Assembly: GCA_028829895.1 (NCBI GenBank)
Contig: CM054179.1
Coordinates: 101,579,375 to 101,643,374 of the forward strand
Direction: 5' to 3'
Origin: Sinotaia quadrata
Taxonomy: Eukaryota; Mollusca; Gastropoda; Architaenioglossa; Viviparidae
DNA: 64,000 nt
This document shows positions 33,176-44,600 of this stretch, piece by piece. The notes below the pieces were generated by a model, which saw only the letters and a program-made list of their open reading frames with translations, was not told where the DNA came from and did not search any database. Numbering within the stretch: position 1 is the stretch's first letter; every line of letters begins with the position of its first letter. The translations under genes and the position numbers were made by a program.

Positions 33176-34257
33176 GCGTATGTCAGTATTCTTAACGTCC
33201 TAGCTAGGACCTCACTTTTAGAAATCTACCCAATTCAATCTTGGGAAAACGTGTAGCAAAACTTTATTTTGGTGCAATGTCTACTTTACGAATGGCTTTC
33301 TTGTATTTTATCATTTGTATATTTGTCTTCTTATTGATTTTAGTGTAATTATTATACCTGTCACAATTATTTTGCCACCCAGACACTGTTATGCAGAGAG
33401 ACAGGTAGGATATGACTGGTTGACAAGACAGCAAGCACAAAATGTATAAAATCCTCAAAGAAATCCTCAAATCCTCAAAGATGTCACTAATACTAAGAAC
33501 TACTAATTATTAATTATTTAAATTTATTCAGAAAAATAATTCAGATACAAACACGAATATATATAACCTCTCATGCTCTGTTTTCTGCAGAAGCTCTCAA
33601 ACATTCAAATAAATTTGTACCTACTCATTTGTCTTTTTTTCAACAAAAATTATCATGCTGTAAAACATCTCTAAAACAGGCACACTATATGATATGTAAT
33701 AATAAACCTATCATACGTTCCAATATTTCGGAAATATATCACGTAAATATAATCAGAAACGTGTCACACTCCACAACATATCTAAAACATATCAAAACAT
33801 ATCTAAACATAGCAAAGCATATCTAAAACATATCAAAACATATCTAAACATCCAAAACATTTTTAAACATAGCAAAACATTTTTAAACATAGCAAAACAT
33901 AAGTAAAACATATCAAAACATGTCTAAAGCACTATGCATGTTAATCCACATTATCACACTTTTAAATCTTATTAGCGTATTTTATCTAAACTCAGATGCT
34001 TGTTTTCCTTAGCTCAATGAATAATTATACTAATAAACATTTTAAACTGTTCTTTAACTGTTCAGGTGTGTAAGCAGTACGTCAGTATACATTCACAGAT
34101 ATCGTAAGAAGTATCACGTCATGAATGTTTGGTCACTCGCTTAAATCTATCGTTAGTGTAAATAATTACAGGTATCTACATTGGTCGAGACAAATCCTGC
34201 TGGTAACTGACACAAATGTGCAAAATAATACCTGATGTTAATAAATAAAGTTCATGA
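33176..34257. other. Gene-free region with CATATCTAAAA repeats
   Basis: No gene is seen. Short degenerate ACATATCTAAAACATATCAA repeats occupy about 33775-33930. One copy of the CCTGTCACAATTATTTTGCC segment near 33358 corresponds to the 63-bp array of unit 3 at 52700. Confidence 0.55.
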
Positions 34258-34326
34258 ATACACACACATACATACACACACACACACACACACAAACACA
34301 CACATTCACACTCACTCACTCACACA
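34258..34326. repeat. (CA)n microsatellite
   Basis: An interrupted CA run; the match in unit 3 at 53759 is much shorter. Confidence 0.88.
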
Positions 34327-35256
34327 TATGGATAAATAAATTTTGGTAAACAACATCGCTCACCAGAAAGGACTCGGCTATTTCTCCTGCTAGAAGGGAG
34401 TTAGGACAAAGGTGCAGACATCCCCCACCCCTCGATTACTATTGGTGAAGTTTGGTGGATGATGACCGTCCTACTTGAGCACTTGATACATATGTAACTG
34501 CCATTCTTCAATATATGGCAGATACACTTTGCTACATAAACCCTACACCTTACTACGTCTGTGCTGGAGTACTTTGATACATGGCAGCGCTACACTTTGC
34601 CACATTAGTGCTACAAAACTTTTCTCGGGAATGGCTGGACTTTACGGAATCAGTGCTTCCCTTTCCTACAGCAGCTCTCTACTCTCCATCACGTTTCCAC
34701 AGCAAGCCACCAACCGTGACGTATTGCTTTCGCTTAGACGTGCGATTCATTGTCAAACCTGGACACCATTTTTCCCCTTTACGTCACGTGAAGGCTTATT
34801 GTGTCCTCAACATAACAAATTGATATTGTTATTCATGAGTTATACTGTCGTTGGTGTAGTTTAAGGCAATATTTCCTTCATAACATATCCTAAAATCTAA
34901 CGTTGTTTTATAAAAGTCATTATTTTAACTTACTGTTTGATCTTTTAAATATTGGAGTTTTAGTTAACGTGAAATTAGCGTTCTTTTCTTTCGTTTTATG
35001 AAATTATTATTTATCGAAATCGGACTTATGTATTTATATTTTATTATTTTTGAAAGAATTATTGAAATAATGTGCTATCATTTTCGTGGGGTAAAAGTGC
35101 TTGAATATCACTGTATGCATGAGTGTTCCTATTAGCATGCCATTGATTTCTCCGAGTGTTAATGAATTAGTTAATTTATATCTGGGCACCTTGTTAAGCA
35201 CATCAGTTTGTCAATAAATGTTTCGTTATTGTGATTCTAATTTATGTTCTTGTATT
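34327..35256. other. Gene-free region
   Basis: A 111-codon frame at 34529-34864 is not kept in unit 3 beyond about 80 codons and matches nothing I recognise, so no gene is called. The segment from 34870 corresponds to 13540 onward in unit 1. Confidence 0.45.
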
Positions 35257-35266
35257 TGTGTGTGTG

Positions 35267-35311
<45 letters not shown>
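35257..35311. repeat. (GT)n microsatellite
   Basis: A GT run matching those at 13886 and 54708. Confidence 0.9.
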
Positions 35312-35314
<3 letters not shown>

Positions 35315-35469
35315 TCTTTTTAGTACAAATACAGTGGACTCTTCTCTGTCCATACACACGCTACTACAAGCTACTCATACACGTCGCCATTAGTTCCACT
35401 CCACTGACACCCGCAAGAAATTGGTTGAAAAATTAAATATAAAGTGATTTTACTCAAACACTTTTACGT

Positions 35470-35745
35470 TTATTAAACGATTCTTTTCAAACATGTAAAT
35501 GATTCTACTCACATTTTAAATTGATTCTATTTACATCTTTAATTGATTCTATTCACATGTTTATTAAATTATTCTAATCTCACTAAAGTGATACTGCTTT
35601 CACATTTATTAAACTGTTCTGCTTACACAAATGCTAAATTGAACCTCTGCACACATTTAATGAATTGAATCTATTCACATATTTAATAAATTTAATCTAT
35701 TCACACATTTAATAAATTGAATGTATTCACACATTTAGTAATCAA
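35470..35745. repeat. Degenerate 26-bp minisatellite (CACACATTTAATAAA)
   Basis: A few diverged copies of the unit that has expanded to about 13 copies at 55110-55430 in unit 3. Confidence 0.8.
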
Positions 35746-35749
35746 AAGT

Positions 35750-35797
35750 TATCACCGTATGCATGAGTGTTCCTATTAGCTTGCCATTGATTTCTCC
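35750..35797 (+). other. 48-bp templated insertion at a deletion junction
   Basis: These 48 bases match 35106-35153 with two mismatches, in the same orientation. They lie between the 26-bp repeats and DNA matching unit 1 from about 15399. See the finding on the junction. Confidence 0.8.
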
Positions 35798-36022
35798 AAC
35801 CTTGTCAAAAGTCAGTAACCCAGAACTGCTCAAACCTTCAGTCTCCAACTCATGACAGTGTATCTTTCTATTTCAAACCTAACATTTTGAACGAGACAAA
35901 TTTGTCCTTTATCCAACTCAAATAGGCTTCATTCACTCTTTAAACATTCAGGTACGTTATATAAAACTGCAAAAACAATACAGTGTTTGATTTTAACACT
36001 TATAACCGATAGAATGGAATCT

Positions 36023-36221
36023 ACTTTCCCCATCATATAGAATGGGATTACAGTAAATTCTTTTGTAACACTTTTACTTTCCCCATCATAGAGATAGGGG
36101 AATACAGTAAATTCTGTAACACTTTTACTTTCCCCATCATAGAGATAGGGGAATACAGTAAATTCTGTAACACCTTTACTTTCCTCATCATAGAGATAGG
36201 AATACAGTAAATTCTGTAACA
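36023..36221. repeat. 51-bp minisatellite, unit 2
   Basis: Four copies, with small deletions in the first and last, of the unit at 15617. Confidence 0.9.
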
Positions 36222-36859
36222 ATATCTTAAACACTATCTCTCTCTTTTCCTGACTTAAAGCTAATCGATACAGTAATACCAGCTACAACAGACAATACAA
36301 CTGACATTTTCAAATACAGGAACAACAACAACTACTGATACAAGATCATTACAACTGACACATTCAAATTCAGTTGTCCAAAGTTTTGCAGGGTGTTGGG
36401 CAAGATGTTGATGCTCCAATACCCAGGCCGTTGATAAAATACAATCAAGTGTTCCTCAGTGTCGCGTGCAGACTGTTTACGTAATCAGCTGACATTTATT
36501 TATATACATCTTTGCATTCACATGGATGCTTAAAGTCGAACGCCGACTGACCTAGTCTGCATATTTTATTTGCGGCGCCTGTAGTTACACAGGCTCATAG
36601 TTCACATTCTAATTAAGAGGATTTTAGTGAAGAGTCTAAATTGTTTTACGAGCACGCTGGCACCGTTTTCACCTTCTTGTAAGAGTGGTTGCTTGCTTGT
36701 AAATTGATTAATGAACAGAATGAATTTCAGTGCCAGTAAAAGGGTTAATGAACAGAACGAAGGTCCCTGCTTGTGAAATGGTAAAGGAAAGAATGAAGGC
36801 CCGTGGGTATAAAATGGTTAATGAACAGAATGAAGGTCCATGCACGTGAAAGGGTTAAA
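36222..36859. other. Gene-free region with TTAATGAACAGAA repeats
   Basis: Collinear with 15820-16380. The GGTTAATGAACAGAA motif repeats occur at about 36712-36858. No gene is seen. Confidence 0.5.
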
Positions 36860-37078
36860 GAGCAGAGTGAAGGAATACAGTCAAGGCGCTAGGATCTGGC
36901 AGAAGTGGAACGGGTTCGAAGCCCGCTCGGGGTGAAACAGCTACAAGTGATTCCCAACCTCTTTATTATTCCTTTGTGAGTATTGAACCTGGGCACTGTG
37001 TCTATTTCTTAAATCGGTCCCATGTGCGCAGGACACGCACGCTAGAAATCTCTTGAGAATCGGAAAGAGGTGGAAACC
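36860..37078 (+). mobile_element. tRNA-like SINE candidate, copy 3
   Basis: A perfect B-box match GGTTCGAAGCC at 36913-36923 follows GCGCTAGGATCTGG. The body matches 16385-16610 closely and ends at a deletion junction at about 37079. It is the unit 2 counterpart of copy 2. Confidence 0.55.
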
Positions 37079-37171
37079 AGTACGATATCTCCTAAAGGGT
37101 AGTGGCATAAATTGCAAATAGATTTCAAATGTCTTGATGTTTATTTTTTAATTGTCCACCAGTTCCTTAGT

Positions 37172-37322
37172 CAAACGTTTACTCATTGAGTTCTCAAATG
37201 TTTACACATTGAGTTTTCAAACGTTTACTCATTGAGTTATCAAACGTTTACTCATTGAATTTTCAATCGTTTACTCATTGAGTTGTCAAATGTTTACTCA
37301 TTGAGTTTTCAAACGTCTACTA
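37172..37322. repeat. 23-bp minisatellite, unit 2
   Basis: About six or seven copies of the unit at 17231. Confidence 0.9.
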
Positions 37323-37409
37323 ATATTAAAATGATTGTTTTTCGAATATGAACCTGATAGTCTAGCTGTGAAATGTTCTTCTGTTCCTGTGCTAAAAATA
37401 TGTCTCTAC

Positions 37410-37590
37410 AAAGAGTTAAATATCTATAATTCATCACTCAAATTTACACCTCTCTAAAAAGTGTTAAATATCTATAATTCATCACTCAAATTTACATGTT
37501 GTACAAAGTGTTAAATATATATATAATTCATCAGTCAAATTTACACGTCTCTACAAAGTGTTAAATATCTGTAATTCATCAGTCAAATTT
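37410..37590. repeat. 48-bp minisatellite, unit 2
   Basis: Four diverged copies of the unit at 17474. Confidence 0.88.
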
Positions 37591-37708
37591 CTTTGTTTAT
37601 TTATTTCAAGTGTCCACTCTTTCTTGTCTGCCAGTAAAAATGTCAAATATCAGAGAGGTCATTTCTAAATGACTACTTGTTCATCATTAAATGTTTACAT
37701 TGTCGTGT

Positions 37709-37710
<2 letters not shown>

Positions 37711-37781
<71 letters not shown>

Positions 37782-38110
37782 ACATACATAATATTGCAAA
37801 CACCCTCACGTAAACACACATTCATACACATGTACATAACACATATTCACACATATAAACACATTCAGACACCTAAACACACACGTACAAATATAAACAC
37901 AGGTACTCACACGCATAAACGTACACAAATGACCATACACTCTCACAGACTCGCGTGCGAAAACAAACCCATTCATGCCAAAGAGTTACTAGAAGCTGCC
38001 AACATACACAATCACACACACACACAAACACACACACACACACACACACACACATTCAAACATGCACACACTCACAAACATACACATACGCATACACAAA
38101 CATGCACCCA
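37711..38110. repeat. (CA)n-rich region, unit 2
   Basis: A pure CA run of about 60 bp begins the region; the remainder matches 17870-18240 with small changes. Confidence 0.9.
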
Positions 38111-38532
38111 CTTATACATATAACATACGTCAAGCATACACACTCGCACCAAAACACTTGTTAAAACTGTGGCGTTACTGCTGTCATAATTATAAATAAA
38201 ATTAAATAAATAATAATAATGAATAAGGCACCAGTCTTCAAGATATGTTTAACTCCACACGCAAGCTGAAAGGTCGTACGTGTGTGAATGATCTGGATCG
38301 AAGGACAAGAGTAAACTGATATATTTTCTTTTCATTTCACCATGCCCATTTATGAAGAAGAACCAATTTATCAGACTTCAAGACACAATAGATGTCAAGT
38401 TTGGTTTTATCTCTTATTCCACGGAAGATTTTTCGAAAAATATTTAGTATATATTATATTCCATCACCAAGTGTGTATTAGTTTTTGTTTACGTACAGAC
38501 GGAATCACTGGAGTCAATGTCCACCGCAGTCT

Positions 38533-38572
38533 TTGTTCGTTTGTTTGTTTGTTTGTTTGTTGTTTAGTAACC
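38533..38572. repeat. Short (GTTT)n, unit 2
   Basis: Contracted version of the repeat at 18652. Confidence 0.88.
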
Positions 38573-39682
38573 ATCCATGCTGACAATACATATACACTCT
38601 TTGGAAACTGTGTTGTGTTGATTATCTTTTATCATTGCTTTTACACTTCCGTTTTCAAAGAAAGTGAATGCCGAATAAAATATTCTTATATATTCTATTT
38701 TCTAAACCATTTGCGAAACTCATGTACAGCAATTTTCATTTTTTAAAATTCGTTAAGTGTTCACATGGGCGTTGCTGTTTAGGGACAATCTATCAAAAAT
38801 ATTTTTAAACATTAGTTATCGACATACTATAAGTAGGTTGTGATTTTTGATTGCAGTTTCATTGGTCGGTGTTAGATTTTGTTTTACACGTAAAAATTAT
38901 ATTCTAATCAAACACGGAACAGTTATGTTGATCGGAAAAGTTGTGACGCAAATCTATGGGTGTGGCCCAGATCCGTAGAAAAGGGTGTGTCCCAGATCTG
39001 CCACGTTGAGCATGAAAGATTGTATTAGTAAAAGACGCATGCGCATAGCAAGTTCCTTCTGCATATGTATGAACAAATTAAATAAACTTTTGTCATAAAT
39101 CCAAAAATAGCGCGTCAATAGCAGCCCTCCTATTTAGCAGGTATAGAAAAAAGTGTTATGTTTGATCCTCCTACTCTTTACTTGTAGCATGGTGGATTTT
39201 TTCCACACTACCCACCTTCCGAATGCATAAATGGGATTTTCGACCCCCTGTCTTAATTTCATCATTTTTTCCCCAATAATTGCAAACAATCGTTTGGTAA
39301 ATTATAATTTATATTTGATCATTTTTCTGGGTTTTAGTTTCGAGCACTTTATTACAAACTAAAGATTAAATTACAAGTAGTCTACCATCTAACGACGGAT
39401 ATCCTGTTACTCTATTTCGATATGTCTACTTCAGCCGTTTTCAGTTAGTAGACCTATTGTTTCTATCACCAGGACATGAATGAATAATATAAATTTAAAG
39501 TTTGTTGCTTTAAAAATAAATCTTGTTAATAATTATTATAACGCTGCTAAATACTAAAGTGACATACTTTCAATTACCATACCAGTTGTGTTGTGCTTTA
39601 AAGTGTGTTGCTTTAAAAAAAAAAAAAAAACATTTCGTAATAATTATTATGACGCTGCTAAACACTGTAGTGACGTAGTTTC
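38573..39682. other. Gene-free unit-end region, unit 2
   Basis: Collinear with 18799-19901. An A-run is at 39616-39631. No gene is seen. Confidence 0.55.
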
Positions 39683-39833
39683 TACTCGTATCAAGACTTA
39701 GTTCATATGACTGGAGTCAGTCGAATTGATTTTGTGAGTGTTTCGGTAGAGTGGCAGACTGTGTTCACACACTACAGATCTTTAAGTCTTCTTTGATGTG
39801 TTGTTGTGACATCACTCACTCACTCACACTCAA

Positions 39834-39850
39834 GCGCGCGCGCACACACA
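39834..39850. repeat. (CG)n-(CA)n tract, unit 3
   Basis: Shorter version of the tract at 143. Confidence 0.8.
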
Positions 39851-40236
39851 CCTTCAGAACTCCCCTAAAGACTTTACTTCTTTTCTTCTTCCTTTTTTTA
39901 ATTTGTTGGTGGTGGTATTTTGGCATATGGGGTTTATTTTGATGCTATTATTTTGATTTATGTTGTCTTCTACTCCCTCTTTAAATTATCATTAATGACA
40001 TTCTTCGACATCATCCATTTTGTTTTACAGCTGTACTTACTTAAACATTTAAAACATTTAAACATTTAACTTACTTAAAAATATTCACTTAAGTCATGTG
40101 TAAGTACCACAACTATTGTAATAAACTTTTGTTTTATCTGCAAGACTCCAGTTAGCGATTCATGTATCAGGAAATATTAAGTCATGGAATTATTCTAAAT
40201 GTGGGAATGATTTCCACATTTAACCTGTCATTACTT

Positions 40237-40238
<2 letters not shown>

Positions 40239-40287
<49 letters not shown>

Positions 40288-40325
40288 TGTGTGTGTGTTT
40301 GCGTGCGTGCGTGCGTGCGCGAGTG
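40239..40325. repeat. (GT)n with GCGTGC tail, unit 3
   Basis: Matches 20641 and 60836. Confidence 0.9.
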
Positions 40326-40616
40326 TAATCTATTACCAATATTACAAATTCACCTTACTTTCTTGAACGTGATATGAAGTACACATACACAATCATACAC
40401 ACACACATACACACAAACATAAATAAAAACATAAACACTGTAAACTTATGTGTTTCTATATTTTAATTCAGGATTTTTATGTATCCTGTTGCTTTATCCG
40501 ATGGGATTTTACTATTGTTGTGATGCTGTTTGAATTATAAACACCTCAAAATAACTTGTATTTCAGATGACGACATTCTGCTCCGTCCTAATTTTCGTTG
40601 TAAAATTCAGAATGGT

Positions 40617-40618
<2 letters not shown>
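40326..40618. other. Gene-free stretch
   Basis: CA-rich at 40382-40440; nothing else supportable. Confidence 0.5.

Positions 40619-40701
<83 letters not shown>
40619..40701. repeat. (GA)n microsatellite
   Basis: A pure GA run of about 80 bp. The matching site in units 1 and 4 has only a few GA pairs (near 686 and 61216), so it has expanded in unit 3. Confidence 0.95.
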
Positions 40702-40703
<2 letters not shown>

Positions 40704-41052
40704 AAACTTAATAACAAACAAAAGTGATTAAATATTCCTATGAACTATTTCTAAAATGGCAAATGGAATAATGAATTATTGCGAAAATCTTGTGGAAATA
40801 AAATACGGTATACAAGCATATTACGGAAGAGACTCCATTAATTCCCCTTTCGTTGAACTGTTTACAATGACGCCAGAAATACAGAATAGCACTGTAGTAC
40901 ACGTTTCCAAACGGACACTTATCATTGTATTACTTATTGCGAAACGAGTAGGAACAACGTATGCTGATAGGGAGCAAATTTATCAAGCACCGTTTCATTG
41001 TTTTTTTTTATGTTTTCTTTTAATTGTAAAATTTAGCAATGAAAAGCTTTAA

Positions 41053-41322
41053 ATACACATTAGTAGAAAGCACACGCTTACAATACATATTAAGAGCAAG
41101 GTGACAATTACAATACACATTATTATAAAGGACACGGTTAAAATACGCATTAGTAGAAATTACAAGGTTACAATAAACATTAGTAGAAAGGACCCGGTTA
41201 AATACGCATTAGTAGAAATTACACGGTTACAAAACACATTAGTAGAAAGGATACGATTGCAAAAATATTAGTAGAAATGTCACGGTTACAATACACATTA
41301 GTAGAAGGGACACGATTACATT
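41053..41322. repeat. 30-bp minisatellite downstream of A3
   Basis: About nine copies, the shortest of the four arrays. Confidence 0.9.
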
Positions 41323-41507
41323 AATGACGAAGGTATACTACTTACCTGATATTTTATTTCAATTGGAATTTATTTACATTGCCTGAATTCAATATTCAGT
41401 ACAGTTATTATTTTAATGTATGCTGAAACACTACAAATCATACGATAACTGTTATCAACAATGAGAAAATACAGAATGAAAGAACTTTAGTTAGGCGATT
41501 CTAGTGG

Positions 41508-41513
41508 TTTATT
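41508..41513 (-). terminator. Candidate poly(A) signal of A3
   Basis: Minus-strand AATAAA about 130 bp beyond the A3 stop. Confidence 0.4.
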
Positions 41514-41644
41514 CATACCGTTGTTTAGTTAAGAGCATTACGAATATTTTTAATTAGAAGAGAAATGTTAGGATTGAATTTCAATGTTTAGGTCGACTGA
41601 AAATTAGTAAACAAAGACTTTTCCCCCCAAAAGAGTGACTTTCA

Positions 41645-44600
41645 TTATTCCACTTCATTTCTATAACTGGATGAAGTGCTTTCAGTTTTCTCAGACTGAA
41701 GGCGATCCTTCAGAAGTACCAGCAGTTCCAATTCCTTCGATTTTCGTCTCTTCTCAGCCAACATGTTCAAAGTATAAGAAAAAGGGTTAAGCGCTGCATT
41801 TAAAGGAAGGATAAAAATTACCATGGCAACGTTGACTTCACCGGAAATTTCAGTGCCAACGGTAGCCAGCAGTGCCAGAAGGCCTATGGGAAAAAAACAC
41901 AAGAAGTTTGAGAGCACCACAAATAACAGTCGTCGAGCAATTGTGCTGTCATTTGATTTTCTTGTCGTGTTGGTCGTCATGGAGTTGACCCGAATCGACA
42001 TATACACAAATGACTGCCCCACTGCTATTAGAATGAATAATACAAAGTTGAACATGATTATCAGACCAAATGAATAAGTCTTCCCAGGGTACACCTTTCT
42101 AATTAAAGGCAGCGACACACAAATGCCAGTCTGGCCATAAAACTGCCAATGTGACGTCATAGGTAGCAAAGGTATGGTAGCAAGCATTGTAGCAACCGTC
42201 CAAACAATCCCACAAGCCAATGCAGCTGACCTCCTGTGAAAAGAAAACGTGCTGAAAGGAAAACGAAGGACGATGAAACGATCAAGTGTGATAAGAAATA
42301 TGATCATGGAGGACACTTCAATTGACACAAGTGAAAAACATCCTGCAAGTTTACACATTCCACTGCTTTTCCAGGAATGCTCATTCCACAAATAATTCCC
42401 GAGGTACAATTGATCTGCCACTCCCACTAAAGTAAGGTACAGCCCCATTAAAAAATCTGCGACGCTCAGGTTTGTAACGAACACCGCATAACTGGACCTA
42501 GAGGTTATTTTATGCACAAATATTCTAAAGACAAAACACCCTGCATTTCCAACGACTGTCATTGACGCCACGATCCAGTTAAACAGTCGGTACACATTTG
42601 AACGCAGAAGGTCTTCGCACGACGAAATTTCATCTTTGGGGGCAAAACAGAAATCTTCATGAAAATGTTCTGGCAGAATTGCTTTACAGCAAAATTTATA
42701 GTTTTCAGCAAAAATAACTTCCAGTTGTGGTAATTGTTTCAGTAAGTCTTTGGAGAATATTTCCAGTGTGTTGCCTCGAATATCTAGCGTTTTAAGTTCC
42801 TGGAAATGAACGAAACCAGAATCCCCGATAGCCTCAATGGTTCCGTAAGAAATGTTGAGAAAATTAATGTGACGAAATGATTTCAATGCTGAGCTGTCAA
42901 AAAGAAGTAATGAAGTGCGTGACAGGTCCAGTCGTTGTAGATGACTGTGTTCAGCATTTCCTGTGGGTTGTTTCAAATACGATATTGGATTTCCAGCCAA
43001 GTTTAACTCTACGAGATTTGAAAGTTTGTAAAATACATTCATGTCAACAAAGGTGATCAAGTTGTCACTTAAATCGAAACTTTTAAGATTTGGATTTAAC
43101 ATTTCGTGAACGTGTTCAATGTTACATCGACTTAAACTTAACCAGACAAGTTTGACATTTTTTGACACGTCACGAACTGACAGTTTGGATTCGCTTGCAT
43201 CCAGATAACGTATGTCTGGATAGGCAGAAACAGGAAAATACTGGTGACAGATGAAAGCTAGACCCTGACAGCGACATTCCATGGGACAGCGAAATCCACA
43301 AAACATTTCGTCGTCACGCTCTGGACATTGTGGCCAACCGTCACACAGATGGTCTACGTGCACGCAAACTGATGAGTTAAAACACCGATACAACCCAGGA
43401 CAAACATATCTCTTACAATCAACCTCGTCTTCTCCATCGGGGCAGTCGTATACTCCGTTACAGCGTAGATAAACAGGAAGACAATAACTTAGCTCTCCAT
43501 GGCAACGAAAGTGATTTACAGGACACGGTGATGAGGGATGAAGTTGTTTTAAAATAATATTTTCTTCGATGTCAAAGTCAATTATTGCCGGAAGAGAAAT
43601 TGTATCTCTTACGTGGATTACTGCATTTGAAATAAGTAAATATGAACACATGTCTTCATCCGAACCGTCCCAACAGTGAATAATGTAATCACAAACCTGT
43701 TTAAATCTGATACACTGCGAGTTGCTACAGGTATATTCTGGACAACGATGATCATACTGACAAAGGTTTTCGTCCGATCCATCTATACAGTCACGTTTGA
43801 AATCACATACCATTGTATATTGCAAAGTCCGTTTACCGTCAATACAAATGAACATCGCTGTCCTTGTGAAAACGTCAAGGTCATTATTGTGTGTCACCAT
43901 ATCGATGTTTTTCACAATTTTGGCGTTGGATACCCAGCACCAGAGTGAAAGCGAATCCTCACCACAAGAACTCCCTATCACGCACGACAAAAAACTGTGA
44001 GTCACGTGACCCTCTTTGCACCACACTAGAGTTGCGTTAGATGTTTTCAAGCTTCCTTCCATGTCGATGGAACTTGGAAAATCAATATTTACTTTCTTTA
44101 CTGATTCAACTTTCTTCACTTCCGTTTCACATATATAATGCGTGTAATATTGAAGATAACAATGAGTTGTAAACAGCGATAAAGGATTGGTCTGAACGTA
44201 TATAGTACACAATTGCATTTGATTATAGATACTGCCTGTAATATTTACTTTGTATGCAACTGTGTCATCGACCCAATGCCACAGTTTTGCATACAAAGAA
44301 CCCGCCCCATAATAAAGACGAGTGGCCTGATTGGTCAGTCCAACAAATACAGGTTCCAGCGTTTTTACGTAAGACAACAGGTTTCTGAAAGCATCCCGCT
44401 CACTGGAGGATTTTAGCATCGCCAGGTCACCTCCGCGATCCTGGCAGTGATGTCTTGCGTCATTCCAATTGACACCTCCTTCTGTTTTATGATACGTGTA
44501 ACATTTCCTTTCCAGTGCCAGTGTACCGTTACAAACAGAACTACTGAAAGGACAGTTGTTTTCATCAATCCCATCCTGGCACTCTGGTTCCAGATTACAT

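Larger units (their letters stand above)
19902..39682. repeat. Tandem segmental-duplication unit 2 (A2-B2, both disrupted)
   Basis: Second ~19.8 kb unit, collinear with unit 1. It keeps the ~450 bp near 20270-20715 and the ~2 kb near 32850-34870 that unit 1 lacks. It has lost the DNA between the 26-bp repeats (35745) and the position matching 15399 of unit 1, and a further ~520 bp near 37079. Both receptor genes are pseudogenes. Confidence 0.9.

Noticed and set aside
34529..34864. 111-codon frame in unit 2
   Set aside because: The unit 3 counterpart (54030-54275) is shorter, with a different end. No recognisable domain.
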